64,000 nt of DNA from Reticulitermes speratus (lineage: Eukaryota; Arthropoda; Insecta; Blattodea; Rhinotermitidae), in contig JAJKFL010000042.1 of assembly GCA_021186555.1 (NCBI GenBank), positions 19,072,521 through 19,136,520 on the forward strand, written 5' to 3'. The notes under the pieces are model-generated. The model was not told the DNA's origin and did no database searches. It worked only from the letters and a program-made list of their open reading frames with translations. The translations under genes and the position numbers were made by a program. Numbering within the stretch: the stretch's first letter is position 1; the number at the start of each line of letters is the position of its first letter. Shown here one piece after another: positions 11,985 through 25,239 of the stretch.

Positions 11985-12829
11985 ATAGACCTTCCTTTAT
12001 CCAGCAAAGAAAGACCGCTCTTCTGTCTATTACTATGTGAACTGCATTTATTTTTATTTATTTGAAAGACGCGCAATACGCTTTTAAAACACCGAACACG
12101 GCCACATTAAATTGGTGTAAAAACAGTCTGCTAGAACACTCTGTGTTGCTAAGTGACCTAGATGTCAAATTTTCCAATAATGATAGGCACACTAATACCA
12201 ACTAATATACATAATGCAATGCCATGTATCTTCATCAAGTGAGGATACTGTCGTAAGTAAATGAATGTTTTATAGAAACTAAGACCGACAGCCTACAGAC
12301 ACAACCATTTCCCTCCGTGAACTGATTGTATAATGATAATGTAGATTAATTTCACGCTCAAATGATGAGTGCATACGTAGAATGATAACGGGTGGCCGAA
12401 TATTTTAAGCGTAGAATTTGAGCACTCAAAATATGTTTTGCCGTGAAAACGTAGCTCATTTCTAGTTCATGCCAAGGATGTTCTTCCCTTAAACTTAGAG
12501 TATGAGAAATTACAAGAATGTCTATTATTGGTCTACAGTTTGTATCCTTTGTAACTGAAATCTGGCCCTTAAACTTCAAGGTTAATAAAATCAGAAACAG
12601 AGAGAGAAGTACTACGCTAGGCTATTTCTGGACACATCACCTCTCAGTAACTGCAGGCTTTCTGTAAGTTTGGCATTTCGAAGTTATATCCTGATGAAAC
12701 AAGTTCAATCCTTTCTTAATGTCTTCTCTTACAAACCTTAGGGGTATTTTGCATTCAACGGCCTCGTAATTCGGGGCCTTTGATTTCTTTATCCCTGTAG
12801 TTTTATATTTTAATACAGTTTTAGGTACA

Positions 12830-13330
12830 ATGTGCGTGTTTAATTTACATTTTTTCTAATGTTTTATACTTTTTTTCACGTAATAAGACGATTTGCAGTT
12901 CGTTTCTTTTATTTTAAATTGTATCCAAATAGGAATAACTTTACATACTAAAGTAATTTCCCTACCGTGTATTCTCCTGAGGTTTTGTTTGTACCCCAGT
13001 TTTCAGTATCGGAGTTAGTTGCTGTAACTTACTGAGATTTCAATTGTCTAACATGTTTTGTTTTACTTTCAGCGTTTGAGTAAGTAAGCTGCATCAAGTC
13101 TTGTATATTTTTCATTTAACAAGAAAATGTGCAGTTCGTTTTTTCTCTCATTTAAGTTCTGTCCAAATACGAATGACTTAACATAACAACATAATATAGC
13201 TAAGCTGTTTTCTCCCAAGGTTCCGGTTTGTGTCGCAGTTTCCGCTACCGTATAACAGTTTAATAGTTGCTGTAACTTCCTGAGATTTCAGTTTTCCAAC
13301 ATCATGCTCTTTATCTCAACCTTAGTGTAA
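12830..13330. repeat. Diverged tandem duplication, period about 240-250 bp
   Basis: Landmarks recur in the same order: GCAGTTCGTTT (12895 and 13131), a TCCAAATA(G/C)GAAT block, a TTCTCC(TG/CA)AGGTT block, and GCTGTAACTT(A/C)CTGAGATTTCA (13021 and 13270). The copies differ by many substitutions and small indels. No coding frame runs through either unit. Confidence 0.7.
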
Positions 13331-14014
13331 ATAATCCGCGCCACTTATTTAGTCCATTTCTGTAGTCACGCTCCAAGCCTGCAAAAGTTGGCGTACTTGA
13401 CGCACTGTTCTTTACTTTTACTCACGTCCTGTTACGTAATTGTATAAAGTAAGAACTCACAATTGCCCATCAGCATAAACCCCGATAGACATGCAATAAA
13501 TCCACACGATGTAGTTAACTGAAGTTCATTCCATCATTAAGGCGAGTTTCTGCATTACAAACTGAAGTCACCCGGAGTCACATCGGGAGGAAACACGCAA
13601 AGAGTTAATTTCTTTCTAAACCCTTGAGGCCTTGGACGTGACAGGTCGGGTTTAGCATGTCTGCCCATTTCCAGGAAGTTCCGAAATCTTAAGGTCAATA
13701 ATTTTGTGTTCTTTGTAATTTCTTACGTTCTTACACAAGGAATTATGTTATATATTTCCTCTTTTCCTCCAATTATCTAATCTGATTTTTATTTGTCTTT
13801 ACCCTCTTTAGTTTGCTTTTGCTCGCTTTATCTGTGTTATTTTCGTGTATTTTCTTTCTTTCTTTCTTGCCATTCTGTCTGTAACAAATAGGATCCACTT
13901 CTCTACACCAGTATAACCGCGCTGGTTCCTATGGTCTACCCGCCCACCGTAGTGACCTTGCAGCGCCGCTGTCAAGCGGATAGTGGTGAAGTGGTATAAG
14001 TGATCACTGTAGGC

Positions 14015-15012
14015 CAAAGCTGGTGAAACGTTTTATAAGCGCGAACCCAAATTTTCAATTTTCATAGAAATACCTTCGCATTATCATGAGAATTTCTAAC
14101 ACGAAAATGGTGTCTTGGACGTTTTCATCGCCATTATTAATTATTATTATTATTGTCACATTATGTTCTATAAATATGTAAGACGATCCTCGATGAATGT
14201 GACATGTAGGAAAACAGGGAAGAAGCTGAGCTGTTACAGGGAAGACTACGCTCTAATTTAAAAGACAAAGTCCATAAATAAATAAGTAATAAATAAAATT
14301 TTAAAAGTTATTAATATCTGTTATTGAAGTTACTGCAAAAATTGTTCCACAGTGAACACTCCTAACACTATGTTTATTCTAAGAAGCCTCTTCAAGTGAC
14401 CAGAAACACTTCTGAATTTCTTTAAAAGGAGAGAGATTTATATAATTTATGTATTACATATAAATAGTACTTCCCAGAAACTAAATCGGCATTACAATAA
14501 TAAAGGATCAAAAATAATTTTATGAGAAATTGAAAATAATTTAATTTTGTTATTTTTATTTGTTTTATTTTGTAGTTTTACTTATTTTAATACATCTTAT
14601 TTTACTAACACAAAATTATGACATAGAGAGATGAAATAATTGCGAGAATTTTAGAAGCCTGTTTAAAGAAGTAAATCAATCATGCATTATTTTAAATTAT
14701 ATGATTAAGAATAACATTATTTAGAAATAATACCTTATAAGTAAGAAATGAAATGCCACTGTAGCACTAATATAACTACTGTGATCTCCTTTGGTTAATA
14801 TTTTAATGCTTAAAAAATCGAGGACAAGCAAGTAAACATATTTTGCCATCACTGAGCCTCTTGCTACTGCACTGAGGATTACAGGTATTTATATGAGGTT
14901 TGTGTCTTGATGGTTTGATATCTTATTGTAAAGTTGATTGGGCGGGGTTATGGGACAGCAGTCAATACCGCGTGCCGCTATAGGCACTCGTGCCATAGGT
15001 TCGGCAGCTCTG
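14015..15012. mobile_element. Decayed hAT-like non-autonomous element (candidate)
   Basis: The left end CAAAGCTGGTGAAAC and the reverse complement of the right end, CAGAGCTGCCGAACC, agree at 11 of 15 positions. The flanking 8-mers CTGTAGGC and GTCTAGGC agree at 6 of 8, compatible with an old 8-bp target duplication. The interior is AT-rich without a transposase. The support is suggestive only. Confidence 0.35.
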
Positions 15013-15471
15013 GTCTAGGCACTTTGTTTTCAAGTGGTTCTGCAATATGGAAGTTAGGCATAGAATTAAATATTCATCGACTTGGAAGTTTTTTTGTATA
15101 GTATGGAATGAATTACAGCCTTGTCATTCTAATAAACGTGTGGATGTGCTCGAATGGTGAGCACTTGACTCTGAGTCCACTGCAGAGCCAAGAAGTTTGT
15201 AGTTTCATTTTCTTCCTGCACAAGGGTATCATACTTTTAGGTCCGTTCCGAAATATATACTTTGGTTCTTCTGTTTATTACTAGACATTACGTATATATT
15301 TTAGCTGAAAACTTACATCACTGTAGGAATCCTGCCTTCTGTAATTTTGGGTGCAGAGCTTATTGTCAAAGAATTTTATATCTTAAACCTGATTCTTGTT
15401 TCTTCATTATCCAGCCTGCCTCTTAAGCTGACCCCAAATAACAACCTAGGATATTTCATGTGTGCAGTTTC

Positions 15472-15500
15472 ATTCTGTGTGCAGTTTCATTCTGTGTGCT
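15472..15500. repeat. 18-bp tandem duplication
   Basis: TGTGCAGTTTCATTCTG occurs twice in direct succession, followed by a partial third unit. Confidence 0.85.
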
Positions 15501-15679
15501 AACTTATACTGTATTTCACCAACAAAACATAAACATGGTACAGCAGTGTATAACCTTACGAAAAATTCTTGCGACGTTTATCTTCCATCATTTATTTAAT
15601 TTGTTTTTATGCGTACATAATTGTTGAACAGAGGTTTTTAGTTTTTACATGATTTGCTCCTAAGGTATGTGAGATTGTG

Positions 15680-15934
15680 CCGATCCCAATGGCCGCGCTG
15701 TCTAAGGCATAGGTCTGCGGCCGCTCGCTTGCTGGGATTCCGGGTTCGAATCACGCTGGGGGTGTGGATGTCTGTCTGTTGTGAGTGTTGTGTGTTGTCA
15801 GGTAGAGGTCTCTGCGACGGGCTGGTCCCTCGTCCAGAGGAGTCCTACCGAGTGTTGTGTTTCTGAGTGTGATCGTGAAGCCTCGATAGTGAGGAGGCCC
15901 TGGCCCACTAGGGGCTGTCGAGCCATGGAATAGG
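15680..15934 (+). mobile_element. SINE-A copy, tRNA-Leu-like head, with target duplication
   Basis: The head reads ATGGCCGCGCTGTCTAAGGC, matching the A-box region of tRNA-Leu-type genes. The B-box is GGGTTCGAATCAC. The body includes GTCAGGTAGAGGTCTCTGCG, CGTCCAGAGGAGTCCTACCG and GGCCCACTAGGGGCTG. It is flanked by 13-bp direct repeats ATGTG(A/A)GATTGTG at 15667-15679 and ATGTGAAATTGTG at 15935-15947, with one mismatch, which fixes both ends. Length is 255 bp. Sister copies lie at 47578-47828 and 62886-63134, both on the minus strand. The 70-codon frame over it is spurious. Confidence 0.85.
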
Positions 15935-15947
15935 ATGTGAAATTGTG

Positions 15948-16910
15948 TATTTACACAGTAATAGTGTAACTACATTAAAACTGCTCTAACTTTTTGTGAT
16001 ATTACTTGGTTTCCAAAAACTTTATTTGATACAATGAACTTTAATAAGCCCAATATCCGAGGTTCTACGAAAAGGCAATTTTTGCTTGTACATTTTGCAC
16101 TCAAAGAAACTCATTTCAGTCACACAAGCAGACGTCTGCATTCCTTTTCTGTGATGAAGCGCATATTATATGTTTATTTTCTGTGATTTGACAGCACGTC
16201 CTCTGAATAACGCCCACGACCGTTTGCCTTGCAGCAGCACGTTTCTTTTCTAGTAAGCTGGCAGTTGCTGCAGGAGAATCGGTGTTTCGTTCTGCGTATA
16301 ATGAAATGTTGGTATAATAATGATAATGGCCTCAGTAATACATTACATTTATATTCCAAGTTTCGTGGTTATGTCTTGGACGTAAACGGAAAATACATTG
16401 TGACTAATGCACTTGGGGTGAAACGGGTAAAAACAGGAGAGAAAAATGTTACCTCAACTTTACTAAGTTCCATTATACACCTCTGTGCAGATATTTTGTT
16501 GCTTTGCCTCAACGCAGCGCTTGTTTTCCTCGCGCAGTACCCCGTTTGTATGCGTTGTAAGGAAGTTATTATATTCCATTTTGCGATGAAATATGTGAAA
16601 ATACTTGAAATTTTAATTTTTTATTTCAAATTCAAAAGCTATAGTACTGTCATTAAAACAGTCGCGGTTTGCTGAAATATTTTGCGCTGACGCCCACGCT
16701 TGTTTTGTATGCGTGGTTTGTTCTTAACGGAGAGTATTATTGTACAATCTTGTGAAAAATAAAATTTATATTCTTTGATTGCTTAATCCTTACATTTACA
16801 TAGATGAAAATACTTGCCGCTTTTCTCTCTGTGTAGTTAACACTTGTTACCGCAATAAAATGTTTGTTTGAATTTATAGCCAGACTGCACACACACATTT
16901 ACCCATAGCG
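15948..16910. other. No recognisable feature
   Basis: A 148-codon plus-strand frame (16229-16675) has no recognisable domain, biased composition or homologue that I can name. I treat it as chance. Confidence 0.4.
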
Positions 16911-16942
16911 ACTGCAGGTCCAATAATTATTGGACCTGCAGT
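16911..16942. repeat. 32-bp perfect palindrome
   Basis: The sequence reads ACTGCAGGTCCAATAA and then its exact reverse complement, with no spacer. It abuts a second perfect palindrome at 16943. Confidence 0.95.
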
Positions 16943-16964
16943 ACACAAGCAAGCTTGCTTGTGT
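16943..16964. repeat. 22-bp perfect palindrome
   Basis: ACACAAGCAAG is followed by its exact reverse complement, centred on an AAGCTT site. It starts at the base after the 32-bp palindrome, giving 54 bp of back-to-back dyad symmetry. Confidence 0.95.
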
Positions 16965-17344
16965 GAAAATATCGATGATGGAGCCTGAAATCCATATATT
17001 GAAGTCTGTCGATCTTGAAGGAAGAAGACAAGCCTGTATTCATGTGACATATAGCAGCTGGAACACTAACTAAGAAGAGCAAGCGTTTGATGGTGGCGGT
17101 TTTCTTAAAAACATACAATGCAAAATATCTATTGAAATATCGAAACTAAAGGAAAACCAATGTCAGATATGTGTTCAGCAGACACACTGTATTCAGAAGT
17201 CGTGAAAAAATTAACATAAACAAATTCTGTGTATTACCTGAACCATCTGTTGTTTTATTCTTGCAAGCGTACGTTTCAGAAGCTGATTTTGTTTCGTCTT
17301 CAGACATAAGCATACAAACTAAACGCTTCGTGGGAAGGAACTCG

Positions 17345-17530
17345 CTAACCAACTCCATGGGGCGGAGTAATTTACGATGATCCTATAGTTGCTCAGCTAC
17401 TCAAGTGATATTCCATCTTACGTAAACCAAACGTTCCATTACTGTCCACACAAGAGCCTGCTGCTTTACCAGCCCTGAACCATCTGAATCCATTTAACAA
17501 ACCACATCTCCTCATTGACTTGGTCGTCCT
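17345..17530 (-). mobile_element. Diverged LINE 3' end
   Basis: The stretch CTAACCAACTCCATGGGGCG and what follows (a TCAGCTACTCAAG block and a CATTACTGTCCACACAAGAGCC block) parallels the 3' end of the LINE fragment at 25735. Orientation is minus. It is heavily mutated with no open frame, and the right boundary is uncertain. Confidence 0.6.
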
Positions 17531-17740
17531 AGAAATACTTTATCACGAGTACAAATTATGAAGCCCCTCAATTTGTGAGTCTCTCCTGCTATACGTTACT
17601 TCTTCTTGCCTTCAAATATTGTCAGCATCCTGTTGTTCATGCGTTATCAAATATCTTCTCTGAATGTGAGAAACCAATTTTGATACCCATAAAAAACAAG
17701 TTACAATTATTATTGCCTTTATAGGCAGCAAATATGAAGA

Positions 17741-18525
17741 AATAAGAGTAGGGTAACTAGGGTACGGGCTAGACCAGTGGTATTCAACCTTTTTTGTTCG
17801 CGTACCCCCACATATAATTTACCTTCTACTATGTACCCCCAAAGTTGTTGGTGCATAATTCAAGTTATACATAGTCTATAATCTACATCTAAAATAAGTT
17901 AAATAAATTACATCCAAAATAATGTATTAAATAATAAGTTTTAAATGAGAAAAAGGAGAATCAAGCTGTTAAATAACAAATATATTTTTGCCTATCATGT
18001 AAAAATTAATAAAGGAACAAAGGTATTTTAGCAAATCAAAATTATATGCACTATGTGGAATAAGATGAAACTAGCCGCCCAGATAAGAATTGCATAAGGG
18101 AGAGAGAGAGAAATGACGCTCCCAAATCGCATGTCCTTACATCCGGGTCTCTTGTGGCTAACCCTAAATCTGGCCCTGATTATTCAGTGTTTATCATGAA
18201 ATAATATTTTTATTTTTTTTTATTTTACGTACCCCCTAAGATGTCTTCGCTTACCCCCGGGGGTACGCGTACCCCAGGTTGAATACCACTGGGCTAGACG
18301 ACTGGTGGAAGGAGCCAGATGTCCTTTTCTCCAAAGCGTCTAGATGGGTTTGAGGGTCCGTGCAGGCTCTCATTTAATGGGAATCTTGGGCTCGTTCCCG
18401 GGGGTAAAGCGACCGAGACGTGACGCTGTTGGCTCACCTCCATCTAGTTCTGACGTTCAGAATGCATGGAACTATACCTCCACTCTCCTATGTCTTCATG
18501 GCGGGATACAGGAACAACGTTTCCG
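17741..18525 (+). mobile_element. SINE-B copy interrupted by a hAT MITE
   Basis: The head (17741-17774, GTAACTAGGGTACGGGCTAG) matches the A-box side of the SINE-B head at 56850. The rest resumes after the MITE at 18292, with the body blocks GTTCCCGGGGGTAAAGCGAC, CACCTCCATCTAGTTC, GAACTATACCTCC and CTTCATGGCGGGA. The B-box is degraded. SINE-B therefore predates the MITE insertion. Confidence 0.65.
17775..18291. mobile_element. hAT MITE, 517 bp, perfect 8-bp target duplication
   Basis: The left end CAGTGGTATTCAACCT and the right end are perfect 16-bp terminal inverted repeats. Further inward both carry CGCGTACCCC blocks. The flanks are identical 8-mers, GGCTAGAC at 17767-17774 and 18292-18299, as hAT transposases produce. 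CAGTGG-type ends are typical of hAT elements. The interior is AT-rich and non-coding, so it needed a transposase supplied elsewhere. Confidence 0.9.
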
Positions 18526-21500
18526 TTACATTACTAGATTTATTAAGTGGAGCTGGTCTGACTTCAATGAAAGGGCCGGATTGACAAGGCTCATTGTTTA
18601 GGCTTTTGATGTTGGACTGCAGTATTGCAAAGTATTGTTAGCAAAGAGAGAGAGGAACCTCGATTCTGGATTAAACACACTGTAACGAAGAGCGCGCTGC
18701 GTGTAGTAAGGTGTCTGTTGATGAGGATACTGTTTGCTGTAATATTTAGAAAGTCTCGAATTAAGTTAACTCACAACACCTCTCTCTTAAAATAGCAATA
18801 TTCATGTGCACGATATATTCTTACTAGACTTCTTGGTCAAATGCACCATCGGTATGATAGCCTATCGAAGGGGTGCGAGTGACAGCTTTCGTGCTAAGTT
18901 CGGACACTTAACACCTTCTCGCTTGCTGTGTAGAAAAGTAATGACGAAATTACTTATTGTTTTGTGTGAGTAAGGAAATTGGTCTCTCAAACTCAGACAA
19001 GCTCTACAGGTGCTAATTGTGTTTGGGACGAGGGTGCTGAGGAGATATTGGCACGTATGCAGGAAACGTGACAGGCCGCAGCAGAAAACTGGGCAATGAG
19101 GGGCTTTATAATTTTTGTGTTGTTTTGAACTTGCCACAGAAATGTCATATGTATTCCTTAGAAATATTGCTTAAATACTTAAACATTTTGATCGTGACGC
19201 AGTCTTTAGTCTGCTCTTCTTTCAGTAAAAATTAGGTTTATGGGATCAGAGTGCTGTGTTTGTGAGGGGGAGGGGACTTTATTTCCAAACTTTGAAAAAA
19301 TATAAAGATCACAAAATTTTGTGTCAACGTTATGCCGTCGGACACCTTAACATTATGTTTATTTCATTTACTACAGTAGACAAAAACAAGATAACTGACG
19401 CACGAACTTTGGCGGTGACAGCGACACACACTTGTGGTTCGTGAAATAATGTAATATAATACATCTCTGAAAAATATTTGTCTTTTGCAGAGGTAATACT
19501 TGTGTAGAATATAAAAACGACAGACACGCATACTTTTTGTCCTTTATTTTGTGAAGATAGCTAATGAAGCTCTAGAGCTAGGCATGTGAAATTTTCTGTG
19601 CAGATGTCTGTGAACTATGTTTTAAATATTGTTTTCTAATACACAGCTAGGAACATAGCGATGATGAGAATTTTTCAGGTTGTGTTAGACCGAAATTTTA
19701 CATTAGTAATATTTTTTGTAGAAGGTAGAAATAAAATATTAGTGGTATCAACCGATATTTAGATATGGATATCTATGAGATAAGTGAACATTCTTTACGA
19801 ATTATACTGTAAACTCATTGCTTCAGTTAATTAATATATATTTTATATAAAATTCATTTCATAACTCACTGATAACACAGTATGCTTTTATTATAAAAAT
19901 AAGTTGCTTCATATTCCGTACGGAAATAAACTCTGTTCCAAAAATTAAATGAAACACACAAATATGCTTTGTGGTTAAAAGGATAGCTTTGTAATATTAA
20001 ACTTGGTGGTACCATATAGAGTAAGGGAGGGGAGTGCCGGATACCGTTTTGTTTTTCAAAGTTTTTGTTATGTCAGAACAATTTTTCTACAGTTGTTTTG
20101 TACCAGAATATCATCCGATGTTCTTTATCTAGTAGCCTGAAAAGGCCCAAGATATTGAGATAAATATAGTTAGAGATATAATGATTTGAGTAAGAAAAGT
20201 GCAAAACAGGCTTCTGAGTTAAGGTGGCTGGTAATGTCAGACACTATTGCTTTTACCGTGTCTTCGTTGTCCCATGACTTCAAGCCATACATCTTTTGTA
20301 TTGTACTTGCAGACGTCTGGAAGAAGCAACGTGTCAAGTTTATCAACCCTGACATCCTAGCTTCATGTTGAAAAGAGAGAATCACAACGCAAAATTCCAA
20401 ACAATGTGTTATTTATACAGACACCGCTGGATTCGCAGAGCGTTTACGGTTGTAATGTCTTCAAAACCAAGTGAGCCCTCCATTTCTGAAATTGTTTAAG
20501 CCTTCTTAAGGTGTTTAACTTCAAACAACGCCTTTGACTTGCGAAAAGAAAGACCAACTGACATGTAGCAGGTAATGTCCGATACTGTCCACCATTACCG
20601 CCGTCTGCTATCCGACATTCACTGCCACCTAACGTCCACAATCTGAATCGTTCTTACACAAAACGTATTGACACTAGCAATATCACTCATAGTGCATCTA
20701 ACAGTTAAAATCAAGCCCATTCGAACGCAATGTACTGAACTGCGACAATAACTGCATACTTAAAGAAGTTCTGCTAGCCTGTAAAAACTTTGATGTCTTG
20801 AAAACACACAAAAGTCGCTGTACACTGGACACCACTAACTATACCAGTATTGCGACAGGTCACAACAGCTTTTGTGTGGTAGCAGAACTTAATTCGTGTG
20901 TTTTTTTGCAAAATTGCAGCACCAGTATCGCCTAGAGAGGGATATCCGGAATTAGTAGACCTATCCGGCAATCCCCGCCCTTACTCTAGTTATCACCGGG
21001 CTTTAACCCTAAAGCCTAGTGGTCACTTTATGTACCACCACGTTTAACATGCGAGAGTTCTGAATTATGCCTAAGCAGTGTGTTTACGTGTTTTGTATGT
21101 ATGTCAAAACAAATAGCGAGTACTTTCCCATACAGCTTTAACTGACTGATTTATATAACCGAGACTGAGTAAGTTTACCTCACGATAAAAACTGACTTTT
21201 TAAACGTAATTCAGTTTAATTTTCATATTTAAAGGGTCAAATATTTACATTTATAGGATGATACTGTTTTTTGTATCGAGTCTCTAAAACATCATTTTCT
21301 TTCCTCGAAGTGTTTTTCGCCGATGCACGTTTAACGTCGTGCCAAGAAGTGTGTCAATTGTGTGTCACACGCCCACTGCGCTGATGTGTGTGAACGAGCT
21401 GTGAAATTGCTATCGATTATTGAACACCATGAGCGACACAAGTCACAAATACAACTTGCTGTACTCAAAATAAAGCTGTGAAACGACGGATATAATGAAC

Positions 21501-22514
21501 AATAAATGTACCTGAAAGTGGCCCATGATCACTTATTGACAATTGGTTTTAACATATTTATTTATAGCCATCATATCCTTTCTCATTCGACGTTACTTAT
21601 TCTAAGCAGTCGTAATGTCAGTAAACTTAAAAACGAAAGAATGAAAATGGTCGTAAGGTTGGTCGTATAAAAGAGTCTGTCAGTGATTTAATGACCCATG
21701 TTTCAAGCATATGTAATATTTTTAAAGAGTATTTCCGTTATTTTAATTCGCCCCACACTTCACAAATCCTTCTTTAAAAGTGCTAGTTTATTTAATTTAA
21801 GAATCTGATATAGTCTTGTAGAAGACATTATAAACCATTGCAAATAGGAAGGGAATTACAGCTGCAGTGTATGGTTTTCCACACAAATTCTGTGCGTGCG
21901 TGCGCGCTCCCATGTTAATATTCATGACTCAGAGTCGTTTAATAATGTCTGGAGTATTTTACTACTAAAAAAAAAAAGAATTTACAATTCGTATATCTTA
22001 GCATAGCAAATCTCACGCCATCCCTACTCCACGTCATCTGACGCTTTCGCTTTCCTATGTATCTGAAACGTGTTGATGTATGCAGGAGCCCCTGAAAATG
22101 AATCAGCCTGCATAGTTCATTAGCACATTGCATGACATTACCAGGAAAAGTCTAAATATGCATAATTTGTTGCTTTGTAAAACCAGCACCTAACTTTGTG
22201 CCATACATTTTCAAGTCCTCACGTGACTGAATTAATTGCGTCCATCTGTCTGAAGCCTGTTGCCGATTAAGGTATGATGAGAGGACCGTTATTGCGTTTA
22301 AGATGGCTTCATTGCTATTCTTAGATTATTTTGACTGATGTAACGTAGTTACTGAGGCTGCAGTACAGGGTCCTATGAAGTGAAAATCTTTAATTAACTG
22401 TTGTGTTTATTCTAGTTCCGTCTTCACCTATTTCCATAAGTTACATCGTACTCTTGACCGCTCAAACTCTCCTGGGTCTGCTGTGTTATGGCTGTCACAG
22501 ATTTGTTCGCCGTT
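18526..22514. other. No recognisable feature
   Basis: About 4 kb with only short frames (up to about 90 codons) and no recognised domain. No repeat family member seen elsewhere in the window was found here. Confidence 0.45.
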
Positions 22515-22765
22515 ATGTGTGTGTATGTGTGTATATATGTATGTAATATTTGTATGTATGTATGTATGTAATGTATGTATATATGTATGTATGCGTGTAT
22601 GTACGTATGTGTATGTATGTATGTATGTATATATGTATGTATGTATGCGTGTATGTACGTATGTGTATGTATGTATGTATGTACGTATGTACGTATATGT
22701 CTATATAAGTATGTGTGTTTGTGTGTATATGTATATATATGTATGTAAATACGTATGTATGTGCT
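22515..22765. repeat. (GTAT)n microsatellite with internal duplication
   Basis: The tract consists of GTAT/TATG units with GCGTGTATGTACGTATGTGT interspersed. That longer phrase occurs twice, about 55 bp apart, so a block of the array was itself duplicated. The 194-codon plus frame and the 92-codon minus frame (Tyr/Val/Cys-rich and His/Thr/Tyr-rich) are products of the repeat. Confidence 0.95.
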
Positions 22766-25239
22766 GCCTCCTCATCCCAGCTGCATGTCAAGCTTATCCT
22801 AACTCAACGGTAGCTCAACTGTATGAATCACGAAATTTCTCATTATGTAAAATCGTATATTCTCTACCACCTTATTTTCTCTTAATTTCAAACATTTGTT
22901 TGAGCCCCTTTTTAAAAACACTTATTCATTATGCTGTTCTTGCAAAGAGAAACACAATATGTCACAGCCGTAACTGGTTAGCTGGTGATGAACATACATT
23001 CACTGATGTATCAGTTCTGCTGGACTGTGAAGCTGCGCCACTGGCTATTTGGTTTGCGGAGTTTTGAGACGTCGGGAAACAAACACCCTGTGACGCAGCG
23101 TCATATGAAAAAAGAACCGATACCTCATTATGCGGCTGCGAAAATCTTAAAACTCACTTGCGGACGCTGTTAGGGACCAAATACTGTACCCAGCGTAATT
23201 TACGCGCCTGATTTCTTCAGTATTCAAAATGATTTAACTATGAGAATATGAATCGAAAGACTTAGTAAAGTATAAATACGTCACAGGACCATTGCTATAC
23301 AAAGTATGTCAACGGAACTATCTCTTCTTATATCTGGTAGTAATGTTGGTTCTAAAGAGTCCTGAAGAAGGTACTGTCGCTCTTAGTCGCAGCGTATTGG
23401 CGGGTGGATATGTAGATTACCTGGTATTCAGAACAACACACTGGATTAGTTTCAGTCCTTCGGTGAAAGGCTGGGCATACACCTACTCAGATATGTCAGG
23501 TAGAACTCGCTGCTAGGTCCGTTGTTGAGGTCATCGCTTCCTAATTGATCCAATTAGTAGGCATATCCCCAAATTTTTCCTAAAGACGAAAACAGACACA
23601 ACTTGCTTAGTATTTTTGTTCTGTTGGGAATGCAAGAGGACGAACAAATCCAAAATTTGGAAGTCCTGAGCATTAACAAGGGCTTTTTTTCTTTAGATAG
23701 TTAATATTTTGGTTGTTTTGTCCTTTGTGGAAGATAGAGTCAACTTTTAATTTCAAAGTACCAACCTAGATTTTATTTAATCAACGACATTTTCATTCTC
23801 TGTAGAGCTGTGTCACAAAACTCGAAATAAGTATAAAGAGGGATTGGAAATGCAGGGAAGGTCAATATAACAGAAGTATACTTTGTACCTCGGTAAAGAA
23901 AACTTCTTTTCCATTCGCAGACATTTTACAGAAAATCCCAATCAGTAAATCATTTTAGATAAATGGCACTAAAATACTATTTCGGAAGTACATCTAAACT
24001 TGTAAGAAAGTTGAGACATGTTAAAGAATGATTCCTGCAAACTGACTTTAAGTCTTCTCCTGTGATGCTGAGAATATCCAGGATCAGGGTCTGTTTCAGA
24101 GGATGTCTACTTTAGGTCGTAACAGACACAGTGGGCAGTTGTATGCTGTTCGAAGACGGAAGATGAGCCATTCTGCAGGCCAAAGGCTATATACACATAT
24201 ACTATTTTGTGACATTTGGCTTGTAGGTTAGAGACAAGTTACGAAAACCCTTAGTCACTATAGCCAATCTGTAGGCAGAGAGTATAAATAGGCATGAGCA
24301 GATACGAAACAGGAGCAGTGACGAGTTTACTGTGGCGTTTGTTTTTTCTGAGATGTTCACACGGTGGGAAAATAAAGATCCCAAATTGCAATAAATGTAT
24401 CGGATATTAAAATTAAATGTTTTAGACCGCATTCTGTATTTCATCTATGTGGAGACGGCCTGTTGCTCTTCTAGACTTATCTTTTCTGCAGGTCGAATAT
24501 CTTGTATGAATATCAGTATTGTTAATTTATTTAATCAAAACTTAAAAGGTTACATGTGTACAAAATTGGTGCTAGGAGTTGAAGGAGGGACTTTCTGAGA
24601 TGTTAACTGTAAAAGATAATGGGCAGAATAGTTCTGAGTAAATCCCTCCAGTCATACAGAACTCACCCCACACTCAGTTACAAAAATACTAGAACTTGTT
24701 GATTACTGGTTGCGATATGGTTTGTTGTTTTCTATCAAAGTAACATGCTTGAGGTATGTGTTATTACAGAATGAGGGGAAAGAAGCTGGAAAGTTATTTT
24801 GCTTGTCACGCGATGAATTGGCCACATTGTCATGTATTTTCGTTTTCTCGTGATATTTAGCGGTACTCTTTCAACTCAGAGGCCATCTAGCGTCAAATTA
24901 AGTGGAAATTTTATAGTGAATAGTATACACGTAATGACGTCGCTCTGTGGTACTGTCCAAGAAATCGCATGCTATTTGTTGTCGGCGTCGCAATATCTGG
25001 GTTTGAGAAATCGCTTCAACCAGTCCGTGAAAATCGATGAAAATGTGTAATTGTGGTTTAATCATTTTGTGATTAATTTTAATGCAAGATTAATACAGAC
25101 CTACTACATGCGTTTAAATTTTTGTAATTAAAGCGTCAGAAGGGATATCTTAAAAGTTTCCTTATTTCAGTTTCTGCTAGAACGAGATACTTTTCGTCGG
25201 AACTACAAAATCACTTCCGCTGTAGAACCCGGCATTTCA
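22766..25239. other. No recognisable feature
   Basis: Only short frames occur here. None shows a domain or repeat relationship I can support. Confidence 0.45.

Noticed and set aside
15680-15760. Functional tRNA gene in the SINE-A head
   Set aside because: The A- and B-boxes are good, but the acceptor arms do not pair and the sequence runs into the SINE body with target duplications; it is a retroposon, not a tRNA gene.
16229-16675. 148-codon plus-strand frame
   Set aside because: No domain, no repeat of the frame elsewhere, and composition like the surrounding AT-rich DNA; not enough to call a gene.
22483-23067. 194-codon plus-strand frame
   Set aside because: Its first half is the translation of the GTAT microsatellite (Tyr/Val/Met/Cys repeats); the rest has no recognisable domain.
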